Shown: in pieces, positions 45,301 through 52,933 of the stretch | Layout of the letters: every line of letters starts with the position of its first letter | How positions within the stretch are numbered: position 1 is the first letter of the stretch | Notes under the pieces: generated by a model | Seen by the model: the letters and a program-made list of their open reading frames with translations, nothing else | Told to the model about the DNA's origin: nothing | Databases searched by the model: none | Made by a program: the position numbers and the translations under genes | NCBI GenBank assembly: GCA_041906465.1 | Contig: JAYRJE010000020.1 | Coordinates: forward strand, 1 to 64,000 | Length of the DNA: 64,000 nucleotides | Direction of reading: 5' to 3' | DNA from: Didemnitutus sp041906465 | Lineage (GTDB): Bacteria; Verrucomicrobiota; Verrucomicrobiia; Opitutales; Opitutaceae

Positions 45301-46761
45301 ATGAATTCCACCGTCCCCAACGCTCGCGCCGAGCAGCAGGAGATCGATGCCTCCGCCAAGTGGCCCGTTCTCGTGTTCTTCAGCCAGGCCATCGCCTGGT
45401 TGATCATCGGCGGCGCGCTCCAAATCGTCGCCGCCACGCAGCTGCACACGCCGGGCTTCCTCGGTTTTCTGAGCAGCTACGAGTGGTTCACCCACGGCCG
45501 CATCAGCGCCGCGGCGAACGTCGTTCTCACCTACGGCTGGGGCTTCAACGCCGGCCTCGGCGTCGCGCTCTGGCTCATGGCCCGTCTCTCCGCCGCCGCG
45601 CTCCGTCATGGCGGCTGGCTGATCGTCGCCTGCAAGGCCTGGAACATCACGCTCGGCCTCGGCATGCTCGGCATCCTCCTCGGCGGCACGACGTCATTCG
45701 ACCTGCTCGAGATGCCCCGCGCCGTCACGCTCATGATGCTCGTCTCCTACGCCGCGATGGGCGTGTGGGCCATCACGACCTTCAGCGTGCGCAACACCGA
45801 CAACGTGTTCGCCTCGCAGTGGTATATCTTCGGCGCCGTCCTCTGGTTCCCGTGGCTCTTCGCCGTCGCGCAGACGATGCTCTTCGGCATTCCGACTCGC
45901 GGCGTCGTGCAGGCCATCGTCGATGCCTGGTATGTGAACGGCATCTACGGCCTGTGGTTCACGCCGCTCGCGCTCGCCTGTGCCTACTATTTCCTCCCGA
46001 AGATCACCGGCAAACCGATCCACAACTACTACCTCGCCGGCATCGGTTTCTGGTGGCTCGTGATCTGCACCGCCTTCGCCGGCGGCGCGCGCCTCATCGG
46101 CAGCCCGGTTCCCGCGTGGGTCTCGACGCTCGGCACCGTCGCCAACTACCTGCTCGTGCCCGCGGTCGTGATCATCTTCACGAACTTCTTCAAGACCCTC
46201 GCGAGCGGCTTCGGCAGCGCCAAGGGCAGCGTGACCTTCAAGTTCACCTTCCTGAGCATCGTCGCCTTCTTCTTCGTCGCGTTCCTGAACTTCGCGCTCT
46301 CGATCCCCAGTTTTGCGGTCGGGGTGCAGTTCACGCTCATCCCCGAGCTGCGCGACTGGGTCGTGTCCTACGCGTGCTTCTCGACCGCCATGTTCGGCGC
46401 CGCCTACTTCATCGTCCCGCGCCTCACGGGCCGTCCGTGGCACTCGTCCGCACTCGTCGCCATCCACTACTGGCTGACGGTTGCCGGCATCCTCTGCATC
46501 GTGGTCGGCGTCGGTTACGCCGGCTCGGAACAAGGCCACTTGCTCAACAGCAACGCGCCGTTCGCTGAGATCACCGAGATGCTGAAGCCTTGGCTCGCAT
46601 TCCGCACCGTCGCGCTGATGGTGTTGCTCGTCGGTCACGTCGCTTTCGCGATCAACTTCTTCTGGACCGCCTTCAACTCCGTCATCGCGACGGGCCCGAA
46701 GGCTGAGTTCGCCAATCCGCCCGCCATGGCCACGACCGCCTCGGAGGGGCAGCACGCATGA
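45301..46761 (+). CDS. CcoN (cbb3 oxidase subunit I) homologue lacking all heme and copper ligands
   Basis: The product is 486 residues with about twelve hydrophobic helices and clear CcoN similarity (GR....N helix II, WY...YYFLPK helix VI, WVVSYACFSTAMFGAAYFIVPR helix X). Ungapped alignment by eye to canonical CcoN motifs shows that every catalytic ligand is replaced. Heme b His of helix II is A72, the CuB His of WYGHN is N213, the CuB HH pair is A263-R264, the cross-linked Tyr is T257, and the H-x-H of helix X is Y357 and C359. It therefore cannot bind heme b, heme b3 or CuB in the known way and is unlikely to reduce oxygen. It may be a membrane anchor for the following CcoO-type cytochrome and a partner of complex III. 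The ATG at 45301 begins the family N-terminus. Confidence 0.85.
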   Translation: MNSTVPNARAEQQEIDASAKWPVLVFFSQAIAWLIIGGALQIVAATQLHTPGFLGFLSSYEWFTHGRISAAANVVLTYGWGFNAGLGVALWLMARLSAAALRHGGWLIVACKAWNITLGLGMLGILLGGTTSFDLLEMPRAVTLMMLVSYAAMGVWAITTFSVRNTDNVFASQWYIFGAVLWFPWLFAVAQTMLFGIPTRGVVQAIVDAWYVNGIYGLWFTPLALACAYYFLPKITGKPIHNYYLAGIGFWWLVICTAFAGGARLIGSPVPAWVSTLGTVANYLLVPAVVIIFTNFFKTLASGFGSAKGSVTFKFTFLSIVAFFFVAFLNFALSIPSFAVGVQFTLIPELRDWVVSYACFSTAMFGAAYFIVPRLTGRPWHSSALVAIHYWLTVAGILCIVVGVGYAGSEQGHLLNSNAPFAEITEMLKPWLAFRTVALMVLLVGHVAFAINFFWTAFNSVIATGPKAEFANPPAMATTASEGQHA

Positions 46762-47411
46762 AAAACGGTCTCGCCCTCTTCTTCGGCGCCTTCGCCGTCC
46801 TCGCGCTTTCAACCGGCGCCGTCCTCTATTCCGCGCACAAGCAGCTCGGCTCGCTGACGCAATACAAGGACCCGGTCGAGGAAACGCTCCATCCCGCGCC
46901 CCTCACCGGCCTCGCCGACCAGGGCCGCGCCGTTTACCAAGACCTCGGCTGCGTCTCCTGCCACACGCAACAGGTGCGCCGCGATGGTTTCGGCGGCGAT
47001 ACCACGCGCCAATGGGGCACGCGCCAAAGCGTCGCCCGCGACTATATTCGCGAGAAGACCGTGTTCCTCGGCTCCAGCCGCCTCGGTCCCGATCTGCGCA
47101 ACGTCGCCGCGCGCGCCTACGCCGACGAGGCTTACCTCTATACGATCCTCTATGCGCCGCACGCGGTCGCGCCCGGCACGAACATGCCGAGCTACGACTT
47201 CCTCTTCGACGTGCATCCGGTTCGCCCCGGCCAGGCTTCGCCGCACGCGCTGAAGCTCTCCGGCAAAGCCGCCGCGGCCGCGGGCTACGAGGTCGTCCCG
47301 ACGCACCGCGCCCGCGCGCTCGTCGCCTACCTGCGCAGCTTGAACGACGCCTACGAGTATCCCGAAGCCAAGCCCTTCGTCCCCGCAGCCGCGAAGCAGG
47401 AGGGCAAATAA
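46758..47411 (+). CDS. ccoO: CcoO-type membrane-anchored cytochrome c
   Basis: The product is 217 residues. One N-terminal helix (LALFFGAFAVLALSTGAVLY) is followed by GRAVYQDLGCVSCHTQQVR, the CcoO heme c site (CVSCH), and the conserved SRLGPDLRNVAARAY and NMPSYDFLF blocks, the latter with the axial Met. In normal cbb3 oxidase it feeds electrons to CcoN; here its partner has no cofactors, so it may pass electrons to another acceptor. GGAGG before the ATG and an ATGA overlap with the CcoN homologue show tight coupling. Confidence 0.87.
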   Translation: MKNGLALFFGAFAVLALSTGAVLYSAHKQLGSLTQYKDPVEETLHPAPLTGLADQGRAVYQDLGCVSCHTQQVRRDGFGGDTTRQWGTRQSVARDYIREKTVFLGSSRLGPDLRNVAARAYADEAYLYTILYAPHAVAPGTNMPSYDFLFDVHPVRPGQASPHALKLSGKAAAAAGYEVVPTHRARALVAYLRSLNDAYEYPEAKPFVPAAAKQEGK

Positions 47412-47412
47412 G

Positions 47413-48057
47413 ATGAGCGACGAAAACCACTCACACCTCGAGCAGTCCGGCGCGTCCGACGAGTCGATCCAGCAAGTCCATGCCCGCCTGCAGTCGAACA
47501 AGCCCGAGAAGGCGGAGGGCAACCCGCGCTTCCCGCTCGTGCTGCTCGGCATCATGTGCGCCGCCATCTTCTTCGGCTCCGTCTACCTCGCGCACTACTC
47601 CGGGCACTTCGACCCGACGATCTACAACGAAAACCAGAAGCCGACCAAGCAGGCCGCCACCGGCCCGGTCATCACGCCCGCCATGCTCGGCAAGCGCGTG
47701 TTTACGGCCAACTGCATGACCTGCCATCAGGCCACCGGTCAAGGCGTCCCCGGCGTCTATCCGCCGCTCGCCGGCTCCGAATGGGTTCTCAACCCCGAGC
47801 ACGAAAAGCACATCATCAAGATCGTGCTCTTCGGCTTGAATGGGCCGATCACAGTCAAGGGCAACACCTACAACAACGCGATGACGCCCTTCGGCGGCGT
47901 CCTGAAGGATGACCAGATTGCGAACGTCCTTACCTACATCCGCTCGGAGTGGGGCAACAACGCCTCCGCGATCACGCCGGAGCAAGTCGCCGCCCTCCGA
48001 GCCGAATTTGGTGCCCGCGGCCCGTGGACGGTCGAGGAACTGCTGAAAGCGCAGTAA
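47413..48057 (+). CDS. Membrane-anchored monoheme cytochrome c
   Basis: The product is 214 residues. A charged cytosolic N-terminus (about 40 residues) precedes one helix (FPLVLLGIMCAAIFFGSVYL). The periplasmic part has one heme site CMTCHQATGQGVPGVYPPLAGSEWV and MTPFGG with the likely axial Met. The fold is class I cytochrome c, similar to the heme domains fused to oxidase subunit II or CcoP, but only one heme is present, so it is not a standard diheme CcoP. GGAGG lies upstream of the ATG. It is the last gene of the operon and may be the exit to a separate oxidase. Confidence 0.87.
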   Translation: MSDENHSHLEQSGASDESIQQVHARLQSNKPEKAEGNPRFPLVLLGIMCAAIFFGSVYLAHYSGHFDPTIYNENQKPTKQAATGPVITPAMLGKRVFTANCMTCHQATGQGVPGVYPPLAGSEWVLNPEHEKHIIKIVLFGLNGPITVKGNTYNNAMTPFGGVLKDDQIANVLTYIRSEWGNNASAITPEQVAALRAEFGARGPWTVEELLKAQ

Positions 48058-48084
48058 GCATTTCGCGCACGATCGAATTCGAAG

Positions 48085-48116
48085 GCCGCTCCGTCATCGG
48101 AGCGGCTTTTTCTTTT
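48085..48116 (+). terminator. Intrinsic terminator of the complex III operon
   Basis: GCCGCTCCG (48085-48093) pairs perfectly with CGGAGCGGC (48098-48106) across a TCAT loop, followed by TTTTTCTTTT. It lies 28 bases after the last cytochrome gene, a textbook rho-independent terminator. Confidence 0.92.
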
Positions 48117-48126
48117 CCGCGGTGGG

Positions 48127-48193
48127 CGTCGCTGTCCCCAGCGGCGCCATGGACGCGCGCACCTCAGGCAACGTTCGCGTTGGGACAGCGACG
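48127..48193. repeat. 12-bp perfect inverted repeat in the operon-to-regulator gap
   Basis: CGTCGCTGTCCC (48127-48138) and GGGACAGCGACG (48182-48193) are exact reverse complements separated by 43 bases. A second structure lies just to the right: a 14-bp palindrome GCCAGCGCGCTGGC at 48248-48261 and CGCTGGCG/CGCCAGCG at 48222-48254. The arrangement looks like a REP/BIME-type intergenic element. No gene is seen between 48117 and 48326. Confidence 0.6.
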
Positions 48194-48327
48194 ACCACCT
48201 CGATCGGCTTTGTGGGCAGCCCGCTGGCGGGCGCCGTTCGGGCGCGCGCCAGCGCGCTGGCCCACGATGCCACTGGCCCGCAACCCAGACTCGACGTGAA
48301 TCAAATTAACGTTACCTCTGGCTCGCG

Positions 48328-48340
48328 TGAAACCTGTTCA
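48328..48340. promoter_or_regulatory. MetR-box-like operator
   Basis: TGAAACCTGTTCA matches the TGAA-N5-TTCA consensus known for MetR binding sites. It lies 37 bases upstream of the preferred start codon of a MetR-like LysR regulator, the place expected for autoregulation. If the longer GTG start at 48327 were used, the box would lie inside the gene. Confidence 0.45.
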
Positions 48341-48377
48341 ACCTGCCGCCAGCGACCCCTTCACCCGCTACACCGGG

Positions 48378-49292
48378 GTGGAGCTGCGGCACCTGCGCCT
48401 CGTGTGGACGGTCGCTGAGGAGCGCAGCCTCACCCGCGCCAGCGAGCGCCTGCGCCTCACGCCGTCCGCGCTCAGCCACCAGTTGCGCGTGCTTGAGGAG
48501 GTCGTGGGCGGCCCGATTTTTCACCGCGAGGGCAAGACGATGCGCCTGACGCCCGCCGGCGACGTCCTGCTCGACGCCGCCATCCGCGTGCTCGGCACCG
48601 TGGCGGACGCCGAGGATCGCCTGGCCAAACTGAAACAAGGCCGCGCCGGCACTGTGCGCCTCAGCACGCATTGCTACACCGGCTACCACTGGCTGCCGGC
48701 CGTGATCCGTTCCTTCCGCACCGAACATCCCGAAGCCGACGTGCGCGTCGTGGGCGAGGTGACGCACCGTTCGCTCGACGCGCTCTACAACCGCGAGATC
48801 GACGTCTCGATCACCACCGACAAGCCCGAGCGCGCCGGCATGCTCGCTCGCTCCGTGCTGCGCGACGAGGTGCGCCTGCTCGTGCCACACGATCATCCGC
48901 TCGCCGGGAAGCCCTGGCTCGATCCCGCCGAAATCGCCCGCGAGCACCTGCTCATGTATGCGTCGCGCCCCGAAGAATCGTCGCTCTGTGTCGACATCTT
49001 GCGTCCCGCCGGCGAATGGCCGCGCCGTTTCACCTCGGTGCAGTTGACCGAAGCGATTCTCGAACTCGTGAAAGCCGGCATGGGCGTCGCCGCGCTCGCC
49101 GAGTGGGCGGTGAAGCCCGCGCTCGCCGACGGACAGCTCGTTGCCAAGCGCATCACGCGCAAAGGCTGGCACCGCACCTGGCACGCCGTCACCTGGCCCA
49201 AGGCCGAGGCCGGTCCGCTCGTGATGAACTTCGTCGATCATCTCGCGCACGAGTTTGCCGCGCGGGGCAAAGCTGAAAAAATTTCCGCCTGA
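48378..49292 (+). CDS. LysR-family transcriptional regulator, MetR-like
   Basis: The product is 304 residues from the GTG at 48378 (ELRHLRLVWTVAEERSL), which matches the usual LysR N-terminus. A GTG at 48327 would add 17 residues with no family similarity and would swallow the MetR-like box. The helix-turn-helix has LTRASERLRLTPSALSHQLRVLEE, with SALSHQ typical of MetR-type members. The rest is a periplasmic-binding-protein-like effector domain (RLLVPHDHPLAG, VKAGMGVAALAEW). MetR uses homocysteine to control methionine genes; the effector here is not shown by sequence, and no methionine gene is nearby. Confidence 0.82.
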   Translation: MELRHLRLVWTVAEERSLTRASERLRLTPSALSHQLRVLEEVVGGPIFHREGKTMRLTPAGDVLLDAAIRVLGTVADAEDRLAKLKQGRAGTVRLSTHCYTGYHWLPAVIRSFRTEHPEADVRVVGEVTHRSLDALYNREIDVSITTDKPERAGMLARSVLRDEVRLLVPHDHPLAGKPWLDPAEIAREHLLMYASRPEESSLCVDILRPAGEWPRRFTSVQLTEAILELVKAGMGVAALAEWAVKPALADGQLVAKRITRKGWHRTWHAVTWPKAEAGPLVMNFVDHLAHEFAARGKAEKISA

Positions 49293-49295
49293 ACC

Positions 49296-50000
49296 ATGAC
49301 ACCTTCACCCCAGACTGAGGTCGATGCTCCCATGCGTTCCGAGCCGCAGGAACACACCCCGGAGACCTATCCACCGCTGGAAGAGCTGGCGAACCGCCTC
49401 ACGCACGGCTTTGGTGCCGTCCTCAGTGTCGCCGGGCTCGTGTTGCTGGTCGTCAATGCGTCGCTCTACGGCAACGCGTGGCACATCACGAGCACGGCCA
49501 TCTATGGCGCGACCCTCGTGCTGCTCTACAGCGCGTCGACACTCTACCACAGCGTGAAGAGCGAGAAGTGGCGCCGCCTCTGCCAGCGCTTCGATCACGC
49601 GGCGATTTTCCTGCTTATCGCGGGCACCTACACGCCGTTCGTGCTCGGACCGCTGCGCGGCGGCTGGGGCTGGAGTCTCTTTGGCGTCGTCTGGGGCTGC
49701 GCGGTCGCGGGCGTGATCCTGAAGTTTTTCTTTGCCGGCCGCTTCGACGTTCTCTCGACGATCATCTACCTCGCGATGGGCTGGCTGGTCGTGATCGCGG
49801 CCAAGCCGCTTTTCGCGTCGCTGCCGATGGGGGGCATCTGGCTCCTGCTGGCAGGCGGTCTCTGCTACTCGTTCGGCACGATCTTCTATCTCTGGGAAAA
49901 ATTGCCGTTTAACCACGCCGTCTGGCACGTCTGGGTGCTCGCCGGCAGCGTGTGCCACTGGGTCGCTGTCTTTGGCTATGTGATTCCGCGCGCCGCGTAG
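49296..50000 (+). CDS. Hemolysin III / PAQR family membrane protein
   Basis: The product is 234 residues with seven hydrophobic helices. The family signatures are present: EELANRLTHGFGAVLS at the N-terminus, SASTLYHSV, RFDHAAIFLLIAGTYTPF and FNHAVWHVWVLAGSVCHWVAVF, including the Ser, Asp and His residues thought to form a zinc site in PAQR proteins. Bacterial members (YqfA) influence membrane lipids; toxin activity is not implied. It starts three bases after the LysR stop and is probably co-transcribed. It ends convergent with the next gene. Confidence 0.87.
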   Translation: MTPSPQTEVDAPMRSEPQEHTPETYPPLEELANRLTHGFGAVLSVAGLVLLVVNASLYGNAWHITSTAIYGATLVLLYSASTLYHSVKSEKWRRLCQRFDHAAIFLLIAGTYTPFVLGPLRGGWGWSLFGVVWGCAVAGVILKFFFAGRFDVLSTIIYLAMGWLVVIAAKPLFASLPMGGIWLLLAGGLCYSFGTIFYLWEKLPFNHAVWHVWVLAGSVCHWVAVFGYVIPRAA

Positions 50001-50024
50001 CCAGAGGGCCGGAGCCAGCCGCCC

Positions 50025-51695
50025 TCACTTCGCGGTCGAGCCCTCGGCGGTCAGCCTTTTCGGCGCGCGCGTGTCGACGCCGTTTTGATGCAGCACGAGC
50101 GCCGTGACCGCACCCCTGGCATCGCGCTCGAACGTCAGCGCGGCGTCCACGGTCTCGTAGACGAAGTGATCCGGCGCGTCGCAGAAAACGGGCAGCGCCG
50201 GCTGAAGGCCGAGCTTGGCGAACACCCAGCGACCGCGGTTCGTCACGACAAAATTCGCGGTGTCGCTGAATTCAAACAGACCGGTGTATTCCGCTGCCTT
50301 CTCGGGCGTGAGAAACATCACGGTCGGCGCGTCGCTCGTCCGGCGTGCGGGGATGACATTGCCACGCTGGCGCAGCTCAAGCGTCGCCCCTTTGCCGTCC
50401 GCTTCGCGTTGGAAGTGAAACTCCGCGCTGTGCGCCTTGGAGAAGAATACGTCGCCGCCGCCGAATGACACCGGATTAAAGGTCTGGCCGGTGAGCCGGA
50501 CGTTCAACCGGTTCTCGGCATCGATCACGACGGTGAACTTGCTGCGTCCGTCGATGTCGTAGACGCCCGTGTAACCCGCGAGCTGCTCGGCGCGGATCGG
50601 CTGTTCCTCGCGCGCGCCGATGGTCGACTTCGGCATGAGTGCGGTGTCGACGATCGTGCGCGGGTCGACGACGCCGGAGTGATTGATGAACATCACGACC
50701 GCGCGGCCGGTCTCGGGCACGACTTCGAAATGGGTGAGAAATCCGCCGGTGCCGCCGTTGTGCCAGTAAACCGTCTCGTCGCCGCGGCGCCGCACCATGA
50801 TGTTCAGGCCGACGCGGCTCATGCCTTGCGCCGCGCGGGGCTCGCGCGCGAGTTGCCAGGCCGGCGCGATCGCGCTGCGCGGATTCATCAGGGCGCGGGC
50901 AAATTTCGTCATGTCCGTCAGCGTGGAGCGAATCGCGCCGGCCGGGGCCATCGACGCGAGGTGCCAGGGGGAGGCGGGCGCGCCGTTCGCAAATGGTCGC
51001 GCGAAGCGCGCCTGCTGTTCCTCCGAGAGCACGATGACGGTGTCATCCATCCCGAGCGGAGCGGTAATGCGCTCGCGTAGCAGTTCTTCGTAGGAGCGAC
51101 CGTGGATGCGCTCGAGCACATGGCCCAGCAAGGCAACGCCGAGGTTCGAATACTCCGATGGTTGCGGCGCCGCGTGCGTTGGGTGATGCGAACGGAGAAA
51201 GTTGTAGAGCAGCTCCTGCGAGTAGTCCGCGTAAGGATCGTCGGGATTGCTCGACGGGAAATTCGTCGGCATGCGCGGAAGGCCCGAGGTGTGCGTGGCC
51301 AGTTGCTCGAGCGTGATCGCGGCGAGTTGCGGATCGAGCGCGAGCTCCGGGGGGAGGTATTTACCGATCGGTTCCGTCAGCGTGGCTTTGTGCTCCAGCA
51401 CGGTTTGCGCGAGCAGCAGGCCGGTGAACACCTTCGTCACCGAGCCGATCTCGAAGAGGATTTTCTCCGTCGGCACGCCCTCGCGCGGCGCGGGATTGCC
51501 GAATGCGCTGTAGCGTTCGCCGGTGGCATCGATCTCGGCCAGCACGATGCCGCCCCCGCCGGAGAGACGCGCGGCCGCCGCGGCCGCGCCGGCCTCTAGT
51601 GGGCTCGGGGCAGATTTGGCCGGCGGGCTGTCGACGGCGCCCAGCGCGTTCAGGAGCGATAGCAGAATTCCCGCAAGCAGCGCGCTTCGTTTCAT
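50025..51695 (-). CDS. Secreted serine hydrolase, beta-lactamase (class C/PBP4*) family
   Basis: The product is 556 residues. MKRSALLAGILLSLLNALGA is a Sec signal peptide that chose the start. The catalytic motifs are S-V-T-K (in EIGSVTKVFTG), Y-S-N (in EYSNLGVALLG) and H-N-G (in VYWHNGGTGGF), the SxxK, YxN and HxG triad of the family. The C-terminal 200 residues form a lipocalin-like or beta domain with two Y-T-G-(V/L)-(Y/F) repeats. It could be a peptidase or esterase on peptidoglycan or small molecules. Resistance to beta-lactams cannot be inferred. Confidence 0.82.
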   Translation of the reverse strand: MKRSALLAGILLSLLNALGAVDSPPAKSAPSPLEAGAAAAAARLSGGGGIVLAEIDATGERYSAFGNPAPREGVPTEKILFEIGSVTKVFTGLLLAQTVLEHKATLTEPIGKYLPPELALDPQLAAITLEQLATHTSGLPRMPTNFPSSNPDDPYADYSQELLYNFLRSHHPTHAAPQPSEYSNLGVALLGHVLERIHGRSYEELLRERITAPLGMDDTVIVLSEEQQARFARPFANGAPASPWHLASMAPAGAIRSTLTDMTKFARALMNPRSAIAPAWQLAREPRAAQGMSRVGLNIMVRRRGDETVYWHNGGTGGFLTHFEVVPETGRAVVMFINHSGVVDPRTIVDTALMPKSTIGAREEQPIRAEQLAGYTGVYDIDGRSKFTVVIDAENRLNVRLTGQTFNPVSFGGGDVFFSKAHSAEFHFQREADGKGATLELRQRGNVIPARRTSDAPTVMFLTPEKAAEYTGLFEFSDTANFVVTNRGRWVFAKLGLQPALPVFCDAPDHFVYETVDAALTFERDARGAVTALVLHQNGVDTRAPKRLTAEGSTAK

Positions 51696-51767
51696 GTCCC
51701 CGCTCTTAGGGCTTTCGCGTTCGCGACGCAAACCCCGCGGTGGTCACCGACGCAGCGTGAGTCCGGC

Positions 51768-52244
51768 TCAGCGATTCAGCCACCACACGGTGCCGTTCAG
51801 CACGCTCGCGAAGGTCACCCACGCCAGGTAGGGCAGCCACAGCACCGCGGCCAGGCGATCAAGGCGGGCGAATTTTATGAGAATGATTACGAGCGTGGAC
51901 CACAGCACGAGAATCTCCGCGAACGCGAGGCCCGGGCGGCGCAGACCGAAAAACAGGCAGGACCACAGCGCATTTAATCCCAGTTGCACGAAGAACCACG
52001 TCAACGCACTGCGGCGCTCGGGATTTTCCGTGTGCAACGAGACGCGCCAAGCCGCGGTCGCCATCATGAGGTAAAGCGCGGACCAGACCGGACCGAACAC
52101 CCAGCCCGGCGGGTTCCAACTCGGCTTGGCGAGCGTGGGATACCACGTCGCGACGCTGGAGTTCGTCGCGAGCGCACCGATGCTGGCGGCGGCAAACGTG
52201 ACGACGATGAAGACGAGCAGAGCGGGCCAGCGGCGGGCGAGCAT
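51768..52244 (-). CDS. TspO/MBR family membrane protein
   Basis: The product is 158 residues with five hydrophobic helices. ATNSSVATWYPTLAKPSWNPPGWVFGPVWSALYLMM is the conserved loop of the TspO/peripheral benzodiazepine receptor family, and FFVQLGLNALWSCLFFG and the closing LNGTVWWLN also fit. Family members bind tetrapyrroles or sterols. It is monocistronic, with about 70 bases on the downstream side and 113 on the upstream side. Confidence 0.88.
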   Translation of the reverse strand: MLARRWPALLVFIVVTFAAASIGALATNSSVATWYPTLAKPSWNPPGWVFGPVWSALYLMMATAAWRVSLHTENPERRSALTWFFVQLGLNALWSCLFFGLRRPGLAFAEILVLWSTLVIILIKFARLDRLAAVLWLPYLAWVTFASVLNGTVWWLNR

Positions 52245-52273
52245 GCCGGCAGGCTATCCGGAAATTTTTCCCG

Positions 52274-52298
52274 CGCCAGCGTGGAAGAGACGCTGGCG
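52274..52298. repeat. Perfect 9-bp hairpin between tspO-like and lipoprotein genes
   Basis: CGCCAGCGT (52274-52282) and ACGCTGGCG (52290-52298) are exact reverse complements with a seven-base loop. It is just downstream of the lipoprotein gene on the minus strand but has no T-run directly after it, so it may be a processing or REP-like hairpin rather than an intrinsic terminator. Confidence 0.55.
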
Positions 52299-52357
52299 TG
52301 GAAGCTGTCGGTGGGGACCGCCGGACCGTCAGGGATCCCCGCCCGTTGGCGGCTGGG

Positions 52358-52933
52358 TCACTTGGCCGTGATCTGCAGTGTCTTGGCGGCGGCTTCGATC
52401 GTCGCGAGGTCGCGCTCGAAGTAGTGGCGCACCGGGGCGGTGAAGTTGAGTTCGTAGAGCCGCGTGCCCACGATGGCGCCGTAGCGGATCTCGCGGAATT
52501 TCACGCCGGCGGGCTCGGCCACGCCGTATTCCACGACGAAGCGGTAGCCGGGGTGACCGCCGACGGTTTGCGGCACGTTCTCGATCACTTGCAGCGCGCG
52601 CATGTCGCGGTTCGAGCGCAGGTCGTCGATCACCGCCTCGGCGACTTCGAAGGGCGACTGCGTGCTCTCGAGCTTGCGCTTCGAGTGTGTCAGCGGGTCC
52701 TTGAGCTCGTGATGCGACAGCGTCACGCGCTGGAGAAACACGCCGTCCTTGGTCGCGAGCAGATCCGCCTGCGCAACGCCGCGCGCCGTCGTGAACATCC
52801 AGCCGCCGGGCACGTTGAGGCTGGCGGTGCCGTCGGCGGTTTTTGCGGTGGTGCCGCCGGGTTGCCAGATCTGGCAGCCGCCGAGAAACAGGGCCGCGCT
52901 CGCGGCGAGGACGATCAGGATTTTGCTTCGCAT
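52358..52933 (-). CDS. Putative lipoprotein of unknown function
   Basis: The product is 191 residues. MRSKILIVLAASAALFLGGCQIW is a lipoprotein signal with lipobox LGGC. The mature part is a single alpha/beta region (VPGGWMFTTARGVAQADLLATKDGVFLQRV) with no family I recognise. The first 19 bases overlap the end of the M48 protease gene, so it is in the same operon and may act with the protease at the envelope. Confidence 0.7.
   Translation of the reverse strand: MRSKILIVLAASAALFLGGCQIWQPGGTTAKTADGTASLNVPGGWMFTTARGVAQADLLATKDGVFLQRVTLSHHELKDPLTHSKRKLESTQSPFEVAEAVIDDLRSNRDMRALQVIENVPQTVGGHPGYRFVVEYGVAEPAGVKFREIRYGAIVGTRLYELNFTAPVRHYFERDLATIEAAAKTLQITAK

Noticed and set aside
45301..46761. Calling the gene an active cbb3 oxidase catalytic subunit
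   Set aside because: The overall similarity invites it, but all ligand histidines are absent, so catalytic annotation is not supported.
50004..50026. GAGGGC/GCCCTC hairpin between the convergent hemolysin III and serine hydrolase genes
   Set aside because: Only six base pairs with no T-run on either strand; too weak to call a terminator.
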